From: Bifidobacteriaceae bacterium
GTDB lineage: Bacteria; Actinomycetota; Actinomycetes; Actinomycetales; Bifidobacteriaceae
Direction: 5' to 3'
Assembly: GCA_022650895.1 (NCBI GenBank)
Contig: JALCQC010000018.1
Span: forward strand, 1-52,224
DNA length: 52,224 bases
In this document: positions 1 to 8,344 of the stretch, piece by piece
How positions within the stretch are numbered: position 1 is the first letter of the stretch
How the letters are laid out: every line of letters starts with the position of its first letter
Made by a program: the position numbers and the translations under genes
The notes under the pieces: generated by a model
What the model saw: the letters and a program-made list of their open reading frames with translations, nothing else
Told to the model about the DNA's origin: nothing
Database searches by the model: none

Positions 1-434
1 GCACAAACAACGCTCTTGAGTTCTCAAACCACCACACCACACCCACCAGGCCAATCCCCTCAGGGAACCAACCCGCTGCGTGGGCAGCAAGAAAGAAATA
101 TACGCGAAACCACACACCAACGCAAATCGAAAATCGCGACGTCAATGTTTCCAGTACCTCAACGGCGTGTCGGGTCAGGTTGTCAAGAACCTGAAGCAAC
201 GCTCGCAAGCCTAGAAAACCTTGGATTCCATTGAATATTACTGTGTTTACGGCGTGTTGTGCGTTCAAAACCGTACAGCTAACGCGATTTCCTTCCACAA
301 AGGCCTATTTGTGAGAGAGAACCCACGAAGAGAAATGAGAGAGGAGTCGAGGTTTGGAAGAAGAGCGTACAACCAACTCCATAGAACAAATCCCCTGTCA
401 ATAGGAACCTTGCCGATAGAAAAAGCTTTCGCCA
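1..434. other. No convincing gene at the left edge
   Basis: Only short open frames occur here on both strands. They overlap one another, lack good ribosome binding sites and resemble no family I recognise. The stretch lies downstream of the sugar-binding protein gene and past its terminator. The ATPase and permease genes that often follow such a binding protein are not here. Confidence 0.5.
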
Positions 435-470
435 ATAGAAAATGGTGCGCACCATGAAGATGCGCACCAT
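435..470 (-). terminator. Intrinsic terminator after the sugar-binding protein gene
   Basis: Read on the minus strand, ATGGTGCGCA and TGCGCACCAT form a 10-bp stem with a 9-nt loop, followed directly by TTTTC. It lies about 30 bp past the stop of the gene at 502-1656. The right half of the stem is itself part of a 14-bp palindrome, ATGGTGCGCACCAT (442-455). Confidence 0.6.
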
Positions 471-501
471 CCGACATATCCCCCACAGGATAGAAGATGA
501 A

Positions 502-1656
502 TCAGCCTACCAACTTGTTGTAGTCAGCTTCGGAATAGAAACCGGACGTCTTCAACAGATCCAGGTTGTCCTTCGTTACGGTAACCGGATCAAGGACCTT
601 TGTAGGAACGTCCTTCTTCTCGTTGTTGTACTTGCCCGTAACGCCCGAAGGCTCCTTACCCTGGGCGAGCTCCTCGACCATCTCGTACACAGCGTCAGCA
701 AGCTTGTTGACGTCCTTGAAAGCACTCATCGCCTGCTTGCCCTGAGCAATCTGCGTGACGTTGGGGGCGTCGCAGTCCTGGCCTGTGATGATCGGCCATG
801 CATCGGTGTTCGGCTTCATGTCGGGCCGCTTCGACTCAATGGCATTCACCACACCAACGGCAACGGAATCATTCGGGGAAAGAACAGCGTCAAGCTTCTC
901 ACCATGGGCATAGGAAGAATCAAGAATGGATTCCATGTCCGTCTGCGCCTTCGCGGCATCCCAGTTCTGAACACCAATGGACTGCCACTTGTCAAGAGAG
1001 AAATCAGCCTTCACACCACCACCGTGGTTGGAAGGAGACACAAGAACGCCCGACTTGAAGTACGGCTGGAGCAGATCCCACGCACCCTTGAAGAAGAGCT
1101 TCGCGTTGTTGTCGTCGGGGGAACCCGAGAACACCTCGACGTTGAAGGGGCCCTTCTTTCCGTCTTCAAGTCCCAACTGATCGATGATGTACTGCCCCTG
1201 GAGAGCACCGACCTTTTCGAGATCGAAGGTCGCGTAGTAATCGACCGCATCGGTGTTCATGACAAGGCGATCATAGGCAATGACCTTCGCACCGTTACTC
1301 TGGGCCTTCTCAACAGCAGGGCCAACGGCTGTGCCGTCGATCGCCGCCACAACGATGACGTTGGCGTCCTTGTTCGCCATGTTCTCAATATCCGAAGTCT
1401 GCTGGGACGTCTTGTTGTCCGCATAGGAAAGAATGACTTTATAACCCGACTTCTCGAGCTTCTCCTTCAGGTTGGCTCCATCCTTGTTCCACCGTTCCAA
1501 GGACTTTGTCGGCATTGACAGACCAATGGTCATGTCGCTCGGATCCGTCGCCTCTGCCGATGAACCGGAAGCAGAACGCGAACCTCCGCACGCTGCAAGC
1601 GACAGGAGCAAGGACCCTGAAGCCACGACGCTGAGGGCTTTCATAATCTTGTTCAT
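502..1656 (-). CDS. ChvE/XylF-like sugar ABC transporter substrate-binding lipoprotein
   Basis: A 384-residue extracytoplasmic binding protein of the ribose/xylose/multiple-sugar family (periplasmic-binding-protein type I). The N-terminus is a lipoprotein signal with a lipobox ending LAAC at about residue 23, so the mature protein should be anchored to the outer face of the membrane. The body shows family landmarks: the first strand IGLSMPTKSLERWNKDG, a segment DANVIVVAAIDGT, and the aromatic/acidic sugar-pocket style seen in ChvE. The start is ATG with AAAAAGGTG a few bases upstream. In relatives this gene is followed by an ATPase (GguA/MmsA-like) and a permease (GguB-like). Neither is present downstream, where a terminator follows at once. 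The substrate cannot be read from sequence; xylose, arabinose, glucose or galactose are all possible. Its upstream region is rich in dyads, which suggests sugar-responsive control. Confidence 0.88.
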   Translation of the reverse strand: MNKIMKALSVVASGSLLLSLAACGGSRSASGSSAEATDPSDMTIGLSMPTKSLERWNKDGANLKEKLEKSGYKVILSYADNKTSQQTSDIENMANKDANVIVVAAIDGTAVGPAVEKAQSNGAKVIAYDRLVMNTDAVDYYATFDLEKVGALQGQYIIDQLGLEDGKKGPFNVEVFSGSPDDNNAKLFFKGAWDLLQPYFKSGVLVSPSNHGGGVKADFSLDKWQSIGVQNWDAAKAQTDMESILDSSYAHGEKLDAVLSPNDSVAVGVVNAIESKRPDMKPNTDAWPIITGQDCDAPNVTQIAQGKQAMSAFKDVNKLADAVYEMVEELAQGKEPSGVTGKYNNEKKDVPTKVLDPVTVTKDNLDLLKTSGFYSEADYNKLVG

Positions 1657-1669
1657 AGTGCACCTTTTT

Positions 1670-1723
1670 CAAATGATTTAATGAATGACAGCTTTGTCAT
1701 CCATGTTTATGTTAAATCATTTG
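1670..1723 (-). promoter_or_regulatory. Paired AAATSATTT palindromes around the chvE-like promoter
   Basis: CAAATGATTTAA (1670-1681) and TTAAATCATTTG (1712-1723) form a perfect 12-bp inverted repeat with centres 42 bp apart, about four helical turns. Nested between them is a second perfect dyad, ATGACA-gctt-TGTCAT (1685-1700). A plausible promoter on the minus strand has -35 TTGCTC (1732-1737) and -10 TAACAT (1709-1714) with 17-bp spacing. One arm therefore covers the -10 region and the other sits just before the Shine-Dalgarno sequence. This suggests a two-site DNA operator more than an RNA hairpin, because one arm would not be transcribed. Confidence 0.5.
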
Positions 1724-1728
1724 ACTCA

Positions 1729-1744
1729 TGTGAGCAATCTCACA
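1729..1744. promoter_or_regulatory. Palindromic operator TGTGAGCAATCTCACA over the -35 element
   Basis: TGTGAG-CAAT-CTCACA is a perfect 6+4+6 dyad. It fits the TGTGA-N6-TCACA pattern of CRP/GlxR-type sites and also resembles LacI-family operators. It covers the proposed -35 (TTGCTC on the minus strand), a position better suited to a repressor than to an activator. Confidence 0.5.
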
Positions 1745-2048
1745 CGGTCGGCATGTCGCCGCCTGAGCGAAACTCAGGAATACATATCACTGCTATTCCA
1801 ACATTCTTCCATGTTCCGCGAACATAAACAACAATTTATGAAATAAATGCAAAGATGCAGGTTGCGCTCCTCATTCATCCTCTCATCCGATGATCTCTCT
1901 ACAGAGGTTGCAAAGCTTCCAACGGGAATGCTCCCGTGAGTGCTTCATGCGGGAATACTTGAGACAGGAATGCACCAGACAGAAACATTCCCGGCTAAAC
2001 ACATGTGGGATAGAAACGCCAAGCGGAACGCGTCTTGGGTAAAACGCG

Positions 2049-2082
2049 AGAGGGGGACGCAGCCGAAGCTGCGTCCCCCTCT
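2049..2082 (-). terminator. Terminator of the rplK-rplA transcript
   Basis: A perfect 15-bp GC-rich stem whose loop reads TTCG on the minus strand (a stable UUCG tetraloop). CGCGTTTT follows. It sits about 20 bp beyond the rplA stop codon. Confidence 0.8.
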
Positions 2083-2104
2083 ATCTATCTACTTAAAGGA
2101 CTTC

Positions 2105-2797
2105 TCAGACCAGCGGAGCTGGATCGAGCTGAATGCCCGGGCTCATGGTCGAAGAGATCGATGCCTTGACAAGGTAACGACCCTTGACGGTAGAAGGCTT
2201 GAGACGCTTGATCTCATCCGCCACCGCCTTGAAGTTCTCATCGAGAGCCTTCTCATCAAAGGAAAGCTTGCCAATGAGGAAGCTCAAGTTGCCGTGCTTG
2301 TCGACACGGAACTCGATCTTGCCACCCTTGATGTCCTTGATCGCCTTGGCGACATCCATGGTCACCGTGCCGGTCTTCGGGTTTGGCATCAGACCACGAG
2401 GACCAAGGACACGGCCGAGACGACCGACCTTGCCCATCATGTCCGGAGTCGCCACCACGGCATCGAAGTCGAGATAGCCACCCTGAACCTTCGCGATGAG
2501 ATCGTCGTCGCCGACCTCGTCTGCGCCGGCCTCTACAGCAGCGGTCGCCTGCGGGCCACGTGCGAACACGATCACCTTTGCAGTCTTACCGGTGCCGTTT
2601 GGCAGGTTGACGGTTCCGCGAACAAGCTGATCCGCCTTGCGGGGATCAACATTCAGGCGGTAAACAGCCTCAACGGACTCATCGAAACCACGCTTCGGCA
2701 TGCCCTTCAGCAGAGCGATTGCCTCAGCAGCGGTGTAGAGGTTTGTGCTGTCGATCTTCTCGGCAGCCTCACGATATTTCTTAGAACGCTTTGTCAT
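2105..2797 (-). CDS. rplA: 50S ribosomal protein L1
   Basis: A 230-residue protein of the usual length for L1. It forms the L1 stalk of the 50S subunit at the E site and is a translational repressor of its own operon in well-studied bacteria. Recognisable segments include [20 protein letters not shown] near residue 60, the stretch [20 protein letters not shown] near residue 120 and [15 protein letters not shown] near residue 175. ATG is preceded by GGGAGAAG. The gene follows rplK by 63 bp in the same direction and is followed by a strong terminator, so the two form one transcript. Confidence 0.97.
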   Translation of the reverse strand: MTKRSKKYREAAEKIDSTNLYTAAEAIALLKGMPKRGFDESVEAVYRLNVDPRKADQLVRGTVNLPNGTGKTAKVIVFARGPQATAAVEAGADEVGDDDLIAKVQGGYLDFDAVVATPDMMGKVGRLGRVLGPRGLMPNPKTGTVTMDVAKAIKDIKGGKIEFRVDKHGNLSFLIGKLSFDEKALDENFKAVADEIKRLKPSTVKGRYLVKASISSTMSPGIQLDPAPLV

Positions 2798-2860
2798 CTG
2801 CTTCTCCCATCGAGCAGTCGCGGTTCGAGCAAGCGTTGCTCTTCCGCTTATGGTTTATTC

Positions 2861-3292
2861 TCAGTCGGTAACGGTGATACCCATGGAACGAGCGGTGCCA
2901 GCAATGATCTTTGCGCCAGCTTCGACATCGTTTGCGGACAGATCGGCGAGCTTTGTTTGAGCAATCTCGCGGCATTGATCCATCGTGACTGAGCCAACCT
3001 TGGTGGTCAAAGGATTAGCAGCGCCCTTGGTGATACCGGCAGCCTTCTTCAGCAAATCTGCTGCTGGCGGAGTCTTGAGGACGAAGGTGAAAGAACGATC
3101 TTCGTAAACCGTGATCTCGACAGGGATGATCTGCCCCATCTTGTCCTTGGTGGCGTCGTTATAGGCCTTGGTGAAGTCCATAATGTTCACGCCGTGCGAG
3201 CCAAGAGCAGGACCGATTGGCGGGGCTGGATTAGCCTTGCCTGCAGGAATCTGAAGCTTGATCAGACCTGTTACTTTCTTCTTTGGAGCCAT
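2861..3292 (-). CDS. rplK: 50S ribosomal protein L11
   Basis: A 143-residue protein of full length, part of the GTPase-associated centre with 23S rRNA. The N-terminal domain shows [20 protein letters not shown] (about residues 12-31), the proline-rich hinge region typical of L11, followed by [12 protein letters not shown] and later [12 protein letters not shown]. It starts at ATG and precedes rplA in a two-gene unit. Its own promoter lies in the gap behind nusG, so L11-L1 need not depend on read-through from secE-nusG. Confidence 0.97.
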   Translation of the reverse strand: MAPKKKVTGLIKLQIPAGKANPAPPIGPALGSHGVNIMDFTKAYNDATKDKMGQIIPVEITVYEDRSFTFVLKTPPAADLLKKAAGITKGAANPLTTKVGSVTMDQCREIAQTKLADLSANDVEAGAKIIAGTARSMGITVTD

Positions 3293-3327
3293 ATTCTGGT
3301 TCTTCTTTCTACAAAGCGGTACAAACG

Positions 3328-3342
3328 GAAGTCAGACTTCCT
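3328..3342 (-). promoter_or_regulatory. Hairpin at the 5' end of the rplK leader
   Basis: On the minus strand GGAAGTC-T-GACTTCC folds on itself within the first bases of the predicted mRNA, which would begin near GGGAGGAAG. L1 represses L11-L1 translation by binding the leader in other bacteria. This hairpin is the only strong structure available for that role here, but L1 binding is inferred, not seen. Confidence 0.35.
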
Positions 3343-3350
3343 CCCGCTAC

Positions 3351-3379
3351 TTATATTTCCATGTCACCGTAGTGACAAG
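3351..3379 (-). promoter_or_regulatory. Promoter for rplK-rplA
   Basis: On the minus strand a -35 TTGTCA (3374-3379) and a -10 TATAAG (3351-3356) are separated by 17 bp. The start would fall near 3344, about 50 bases before the rplK ATG. Confidence 0.6.
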
Positions 3380-3445
3380 CTTTTTAATTCTACCGGAATC
3401 GCCGACAAACCTTATACGTTCACCGACAACGGAGACGAACGACGC

Positions 3446-4246
3446 TCAGGCGTCCAGCTTTTCGACCTGTTCGAAGCCGAGTTCAACAGGTGTGTCGCGG
3501 CCGAAGATCGATACGAGGACCGTGAGCTTTTGAGTTGCTGGGGAAACCTCGGAGATGACGGCTGGCATGGACGCGAAGGGACCATCGATGACGGTCACGG
3601 ACTCGCCCTGTTCGAAGCTCACTTCGACAACGCGCTTCTTTGCCGCCTCGGGCTGTTCGCCGGCTTCCTTGAGAGCCTCGGAGGCAATCATCGGAGCCAT
3701 CATCTTGACAACCTCTTTGCGGCTGAGCGGAGCGGGATCCTTAGTGGGCCCCACGAAGCCAGTGACGGCCTCGGTCTCGCGCACGATGCGGCGTGCGTCT
3801 TCATCATCCGTCATGCGGATAAGAACGTAACCCGGAATGCGCACGCGAGAAACAACCTTCTTGCCCTTCTCGGTATGCTTCTCGACCTCTTCCATAGGAA
3901 CTTCAACCTGGAAGATCTTGTCTTCGAGACCAAAATTGGAAACACGCGCCTCAATGTTGGTCTTCACGCGCTTCTCATACCCGGAATAGGTATGCAGCAC
4001 ATACCATTTGCCTTCCAGGGTGCGCAGTGACTTTGAAAATTCTGCGACGGCCTTCTCACCCGGATCACTTGGCTCGGGTTCCTCGGACGTCTCTTCTGCA
4101 TCGGCGGCCTCATCTGACTGAGTCTGCTCCGTCTCTGCGTTTTCTGTGGCATCGGCAGAAGGTGCTGAAGTTTCAGCTTCCTCTGTCACTGCCGGATCAG
4201 TGTCCTGTTCCTCAGCGGAAACAGACGCATTCACTTCATCAGTCAT
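3446..4246 (-). CDS. nusG: Transcription termination/antitermination factor NusG
   Basis: A 266-residue NusG, longer than the roughly 180 residues of E. coli because of an acidic, low-complexity N-terminal extension of about 85 residues (many Glu, Ala, Ser, Asp). Such extensions occur in actinobacterial NusG. The NGN domain follows, with [20 protein letters not shown] near residue 92, binding the RNA polymerase clamp. The C-terminal KOW domain includes [15 protein letters not shown]. NusG links polymerase with Rho or ribosomal protein S10. The gene lies 23 bp after secE, the common bacterial order secE-nusG-rplK-rplA. Confidence 0.96.
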   Translation of the reverse strand: MTDEVNASVSAEEQDTDPAVTEEAETSAPSADATENAETEQTQSDEAADAEETSEEPEPSDPGEKAVAEFSKSLRTLEGKWYVLHTYSGYEKRVKTNIEARVSNFGLEDKIFQVEVPMEEVEKHTEKGKKVVSRVRIPGYVLIRMTDDEDARRIVRETEAVTGFVGPTKDPAPLSRKEVVKMMAPMIASEALKEAGEQPEAAKKRVVEVSFEQGESVTVIDGPFASMPAVISEVSPATQKLTVLVSIFGRDTPVELGFEQVEKLDA

Positions 4247-4269
4247 ATGTGTGATTCACCCTTACTTAA

Positions 4270-4509
4270 TCAGCCAAAAACCAGGAACACGAGCTTGCCC
4301 AGACCAAAATCCAGCGCCGTGACGAAAATCATCAACAAAACGACGAAGATGAGAACGGCAACTGACCACATGAACAGCTGCTTGCGCGTCGGAGCGACAA
4401 CCTTACGAAGCTCAGCAATAATCTGCTTGATGAACAAGCCGATACGCATGAAGAAGTTTGGCTTCAGCTCTGCTTCATTTTTCTGAGCTTTGTTTGCCTT
4501 ATTGGCCAT
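4270..4509 (-). CDS. secE: Preprotein translocase subunit SecE
   Basis: A 79-residue protein of the short SecE type. It has a polar N-terminus, an amphipathic stretch IKQIIAELRKVVAPTRKQL (about residues 28-46) that includes the conserved E-R/K-V-x-x-P/W-T pattern, and one C-terminal transmembrane helix (WSVAVLIFVVLLMIFVTAL). It stabilises SecY in the SecYEG channel. ATG is preceded by GAGGAAG. It sits between tRNA-Trp and nusG, the usual bacterial arrangement. Confidence 0.95.
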   Translation of the reverse strand: MANKANKAQKNEAELKPNFFMRIGLFIKQIIAELRKVVAPTRKQLFMWSVAVLIFVVLLMIFVTALDFGLGKLVFLVFG

Positions 4510-4540
4510 CGTTCTTCCTCACTGTTGAGAATCTCCTAGC

Positions 4541-4612
4541 AGGGAAGGCGGGACTCGAACCCACAACCTACGGTTTTGGAGACCGTTGCGCTACCAATTG
4601 CGCCACTTCCCT
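4541..4612 (-). tRNA. tRNA-Trp (CCA anticodon)
   Basis: A complete cloverleaf on the minus strand. The acceptor AGGGAAG pairs with CTTCCCT, the anticodon arm ACGGT-CTCCAAA-ACCGT carries CCA, and the T arm contains GGTTCGAGTCC. The 3' CCA is not encoded. The gene directly precedes secE. A TACAAT -10 candidate lies at 4628-4633. Confidence 0.95.
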
Positions 4613-4685
4613 AAGCATTTCTCGTCCATTGTACCGAAACGAGACATACGCTCCCGTAACGGTCTATGACCGCCAAGGAGACAGT

Positions 4686-5801
4686 CTAGCGGGATTTAAT
4701 CCATTCGTCCACTTCCGTGAGTGCCGCGTCGCAATATTTCTTTGCCATCACCGATCCTTCAAGGGAATACCGCGCCAACTGAGCAATTGCCTCATCATCA
4801 AAACCGTACACCGCCCGCGCGTCCTCATACTGCTTTTCGAGACGCTCACCGAACAGAAGAGGATCGTCCGCACCCAAAGCGATATGCACGCCCGCGGAAT
4901 ACAACAATTGCAACGGCACCTGAGACTTATCGGCGTACACTCCCAGGCCCACATTGGACGCGGGACACACTTCGAGAGTGACCTTCGCCTCCACAATGCG
5001 CCGAACGACCTGCATGTTCTCGGCCGCACGTACGCCGTGGCCGATGCGAACGGGATGAACGTTCTTCAGAACCTCGTCGATATGCTCTGGCCCAAGCAGC
5101 TCACCGGCATGCGGCATCAGCGGCAGACCCGCTTTTTCGGCGATTTTAAACGCAGGAAAGAAATCGGATGTCCGTCCACTGCGTTCGTCATTGCTGAGAC
5201 CAAAACCAACGACACTACCCGGTTCATCGCCCACGTACTGCGCTGCAAGACGCGCCAACGTCTTCGCCTCGAGCGGATGATGAGTTCGCGCCGCAGCAAC
5301 AATGACACCTACAGCAATGTCGTAGCGTTCGCTGGCGCGCTTGGCCTCGTCGAGGATCACTTCGAGCGCCGGCGTCAGACCGCCCATAATCTTCGCGTAC
5401 GAATCCGGAGTGACCTGAATCTCAAGGATCCGCGATCCCTCCGCCGCGTCGATGCGTGCGGCCTCGTCCACAATCGTGCGCATGTCCTGCTCGGTCTGCA
5501 CACAGCGACGCGCCATATCATACAGTCTCTGAAAGCGGAACCAGCCACGCCGGTTCGCCGGAACGCGTAAGGGGGAAGCGTCAATCAGCTCCTTGTTGAG
5601 CACGATCCCGTGTTCTTCGGACATTCGTCGTAGAAGTCCTACCGTCATCGACCCCGTGAAATGCAGATGCAAATGCGCCTTGGGAAGTGAACGGATATCC
5701 CGTGTCCGCGTATGCCCTTCTTCCGCTGTGCCCAAAAAGGTTGGGGAACCCTGCACCTCGGATGACGCCTGCGGAACTCCTGCCGACGTCACTGATGCCA
5801 T
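4686..5801 (-). CDS. Adenosine deaminase family protein
   Basis: About 371 residues of the metal-dependent adenosine/AMP deaminase family, which converts adenosine to inosine. Zinc-ligand and catalytic motifs are present: HLHLH near residues 43-47, PHAGE, RIGHG and GADDP. The start at 5801 is preferred because AGAGGTAA lies six bases upstream and it clears the aminotransferase gene. An upstream in-frame ATG at 5831 has no ribosome binding site and would overlap that gene by 19 bp. Family members differ in substrate (adenosine, adenine, N6-methyl-AMP and others). GADDP replaces the more common NTDDP/TTDDP, so adenosine specificity is likely but not certain. Confidence 0.85.
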   Translation of the reverse strand: MASVTSAGVPQASSEVQGSPTFLGTAEEGHTRTRDIRSLPKAHLHLHFTGSMTVGLLRRMSEEHGIVLNKELIDASPLRVPANRRGWFRFQRLYDMARRCVQTEQDMRTIVDEAARIDAAEGSRILEIQVTPDSYAKIMGGLTPALEVILDEAKRASERYDIAVGVIVAAARTHHPLEAKTLARLAAQYVGDEPGSVVGFGLSNDERSGRTSDFFPAFKIAEKAGLPLMPHAGELLGPEHIDEVLKNVHPVRIGHGVRAAENMQVVRRIVEAKVTLEVCPASNVGLGVYADKSQVPLQLLYSAGVHIALGADDPLLFGERLEKQYEDARAVYGFDDEAIAQLARYSLEGSVMAKKYCDAALTEVDEWIKSR

Positions 5802-5812
5802 GCCGTTACCTC

Positions 5813-7033
5813 TCAGAAGTTCACCACCCATTCATGAAAACGCTTCATGCCTTCGACAATCAAATCGTCTGCCGTGGCGTACGAAAAACGAAGGTATCCC
5901 GGAGCGCCAAACGCTTCACCGGGAACGGCGGCGACATGCGCCTCCTCGAGAAGAAGATCCGCCAGCTGTGCCGAGGAGGTCGCCACGCTATGTTTCTCAC
6001 CCAACGGCTTATTGAGAAGACCACGAACGTCAGCAAAAGCGTAGAAGGCACCCTGCGGCATGAGGCAGTGCACTCCCGGAATGCCATTGAGAGCATCGAC
6101 GATGAGATGACGGCGGACGTCAAAAGCAGCACGCATATGCGCAACGGCGTCCAAGGGGCCGGAGACGGCCTTCAATGCCGCCTGCTGCGAGACATTGGAA
6201 ACATTGGAGGTGAGATGTCCCTGCAGCTTTGCAGCCGCCTTCGCAACATGAAGAGGAGCGATGAGCCAGCCGACACGCCAACCCGTCATCGCATAGCTTT
6301 TGGCAACGCCGTTGAGAACGACCAGCTGCTCGCGGACTTCGGGAACGACGGCACCGATATACGACGTCGTCACTCCGTCATACGTGACATGTTCATAAAT
6401 CTCATCCGAAATGACCCACACCTTGTGCTCGATGGCCCACTCCCCCAAGGCTCGGATCTCCGCTTCACTCCATACCGCGCCCGTCGGGTTCGTCGGGGAA
6501 TTGAGGACGATCGCTTTTGTCCGCGGCGTATAGGCTGCAGAAATAGCTTCCAGAGTCGGCACATAGGCGGTCTGAGAATCCGCAAAAACCGTGACGGCAG
6601 TTCCGCCCGCAAGCTTGATCATCTCCGTGTAGCTCGTCCAGAAAGGAGTTGGAAGAATGACCTCGTCGCCTGGATCGAGCAACACCTGGAAAGTCTCATA
6701 GACCGCCTGCTTACCGCCATTGGTGATGACCACCTGAGCGGGATCGACCTCATAGCCCGAGTCGCGCAGGGTCTTTGCAGCCACCGCGCTACGTAATTGC
6801 GGAAGTCCGGCAGTTGGTGAATAGCGGTGATTCTTCGGGTCACGGGCCGCCACCACAGCTGCTTCCACAATCGGATCTGGCGTGGGGAAATCAGGCTCAC
6901 CGGCACCGAAGCCAATAACGTCGACACCCGACGCTTTCAGCTGCTTGGCCTTGGTGTCCACAGCGAGGGTGGCACTGGGAGACACTGCTTCGATGCGCTT
7001 GCTCAAAGCGAGGGAATTCGATTCGACAGTCAT
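5813..7033 (-). CDS. Pyridoxal-phosphate aspartate aminotransferase (class I, Ib type)
   Basis: A 406-residue fold-type I aminotransferase. [10 protein letters not shown] (about residues 43-52), NSPTNPTGA near 178-186, SDEIYEHV near 209-216 and the PLP lysine K245 in [12 protein letters not shown] mark the aspartate/prephenate aminotransferase subgroup. It would interconvert aspartate and oxaloacetate with glutamate/2-oxoglutarate; some relatives also use prephenate. The deaminase gene begins 12 bp after its stop, so the two are probably cotranscribed. Its own promoter lies just before the ATG, leaving little or no 5' leader. Confidence 0.9.
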   Translation of the reverse strand: MTVESNSLALSKRIEAVSPSATLAVDTKAKQLKASGVDVIGFGAGEPDFPTPDPIVEAAVVAARDPKNHRYSPTAGLPQLRSAVAAKTLRDSGYEVDPAQVVITNGGKQAVYETFQVLLDPGDEVILPTPFWTSYTEMIKLAGGTAVTVFADSQTAYVPTLEAISAAYTPRTKAIVLNSPTNPTGAVWSEAEIRALGEWAIEHKVWVISDEIYEHVTYDGVTTSYIGAVVPEVREQLVVLNGVAKSYAMTGWRVGWLIAPLHVAKAAAKLQGHLTSNVSNVSQQAALKAVSGPLDAVAHMRAAFDVRRHLIVDALNGIPGVHCLMPQGAFYAFADVRGLLNKPLGEKHSVATSSAQLADLLLEEAHVAAVPGEAFGAPGYLRFSYATADDLIVEGMKRFHEWVVNF

Positions 7034-7041
7034 GTTTTAAC

Positions 7042-7071
7042 CTTATAGCGAACCGACGAAAACGAGCACAA
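7042..7071 (-). promoter_or_regulatory. Promoter of the aminotransferase gene, with upstream direct repeats
   Basis: On the minus strand a -35 TTGTGC (7066-7071) and a -10 TATAAG (7042-7047) are 18 bp apart. The ATG lies only eight bases past the -10, so the transcript should be nearly leaderless. Two copies of ATCGAAAGAT (7119-7128 and 7146-7155), 27 bp apart, sit about 50-85 bp upstream. Confidence 0.5.
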
Positions 7072-7195
7072 CAAAAAGCGGAAACAACAGGAAGCGCACA
7101 CAATCCGAGGATCCGAATATCGAAAGATCGACGAAAGGTTCGAAAATCGAAAGATATGGAAGTCATGGCAACCACGGAAACCGCTCTCGTACGAT

Positions 7196-8329
7196 CTACA
7201 GCAGCACCAGGTCATCGCGATGAATGACCGGATGACCGTAGCCATCGCCCAATTCCTTCTCAAGTTGCGCTGTTGATTTTCCGACAAGCTGCGGGATTTC
7301 CTCGGAATCGAATTCAACGAGTCCTTTGGCGACTCTCTTCCCTTCCTCATCGGTGACGAAGACGGGGTCACCGGCGGAGAATTCCCCTACCGCTCCAACG
7401 ACACCCGCAGCAAGGAGACTTGCCTTCCCTCCGAGAACCGCCGCACGGGCACCCTCATCGACGATGAGGCTCCCCCGTGGATTCGAGGCAAAGCCGATCC
7501 ACAGTCGCTTCGACGTCGACTTGTGTTTCAATGGCGCAAAGGCAGTGCCAACGCTGTCACCCATGAGGGCGGGACCGGCATTTTCTGCCGACGTCAGCAC
7601 TGAAGGGATCCCCGAGCGGGCCGCCACACGGACCGCTTCAAGCTTGGTGTGCATGCCCCCAGTTCCCACGCCCGAAGTACTGTCTCCGACAACGACAGAC
7701 CCCAAGGTCTTCACCACGTTGGGCACGAACGAAATACGGTGAGCCTGTGGATTCTGAGGCGGGCGATCATAGAGGCCATCAACGTCGGTCAGCAGAATGA
7801 GTGCATCCGCACGCACGATATTGGCGACGAGCGCAGAGAGCCTGTCGTTGTCGCCAAAGCGGATTTCGTTGCTGGCAAGAGCATCGTTCTCGTTGACGAT
7901 GGGTACGACGCCCAAGTCGAGAAGGCGACGCAGGGTTCTCTGGGCATTGCGGTATTGCGCAGAACGGATGGTGTCTTGGGCAGTCAGAAGAATCTGGCCG
8001 ACCTTGATGCCGAAACGGGCGAACTGACGCTCATAGTGAGCCATCAGTAACCCCTGGCCCACCGATGCCGCGGCCTGCTGGGTGGGAACGTCCTCGGGAC
8101 GCGACGGCAACCCCAAGGGACCGAAACCGGCGGCGATGGCACCGGAAGACACTAGGACGACACGAGCGTCCATGGAGACCGTTTCAGCGATCGGCACCAC
8201 CAGTTTCGTCAATTTCTCAATGTCGAGATGCCCACTGGGGGCCGTCAAGGAACTCGAACCCACTTTGACGACGACAGTGTGTGCCTGCGCAATGCGATTT
8301 CGAACCGATTCTTCGGTCCAACGAGTCAT
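7196..8329 (-). CDS. proB: Glutamate 5-kinase
   Basis: A 377-residue ProB, the first enzyme of proline synthesis, which phosphorylates the glutamate gamma-carboxyl with ATP. The amino-acid kinase domain opens with VVVKVGSSSLT (about residues 19-29). Further motifs are VSSGAIAAG near 60-68, PIVNENDAL near 148-156, FGDNDRLSALVA near 161-172 and TDVDGLYDRPP. A C-terminal PUA domain covers about residues 285-370. ATG is preceded by GGGGATC. It follows obg by 15 bp, an arrangement (obg-proB) common in actinobacteria. proA is not in this window. Confidence 0.95.
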   Translation of the reverse strand: MTRWTEESVRNRIAQAHTVVVKVGSSSLTAPSGHLDIEKLTKLVVPIAETVSMDARVVLVSSGAIAAGFGPLGLPSRPEDVPTQQAAASVGQGLLMAHYERQFARFGIKVGQILLTAQDTIRSAQYRNAQRTLRRLLDLGVVPIVNENDALASNEIRFGDNDRLSALVANIVRADALILLTDVDGLYDRPPQNPQAHRISFVPNVVKTLGSVVVGDSTSGVGTGGMHTKLEAVRVAARSGIPSVLTSAENAGPALMGDSVGTAFAPLKHKSTSKRLWIGFASNPRGSLIVDEGARAAVLGGKASLLAAGVVGAVGEFSAGDPVFVTDEEGKRVAKGLVEFDSEEIPQLVGKSTAQLEKELGDGYGHPVIHRDDLVLL

Positions 8330-8344
8330 CGAGATCCCCTTGTT

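Larger units (their letters stand above)
1657..2048. other. Regulatory intergenic region upstream of the sugar-binding gene
   Basis: No gene is supported here. Besides the operators listed separately, there is a further perfect dyad CCTGAG-cgaaa-CTCAGG at 1762-1778, upstream of the proposed promoter. The part from about 1780 to 2048 is AT-rich near 1800-1860 and shows nothing else I can name. Confidence 0.5.

Noticed and set aside
442-1518. 358-codon open frame on the plus strand
   Set aside because: Antisense shadow of the sugar-binding protein gene, which has a signal peptide, lipobox and ribosome binding site.
5802-5831. Longer start for the adenosine deaminase-like protein
   Set aside because: ATG at 5831 has no ribosome binding site and lies inside the upstream gene; ATG at 5801 has AGAGGTAA.
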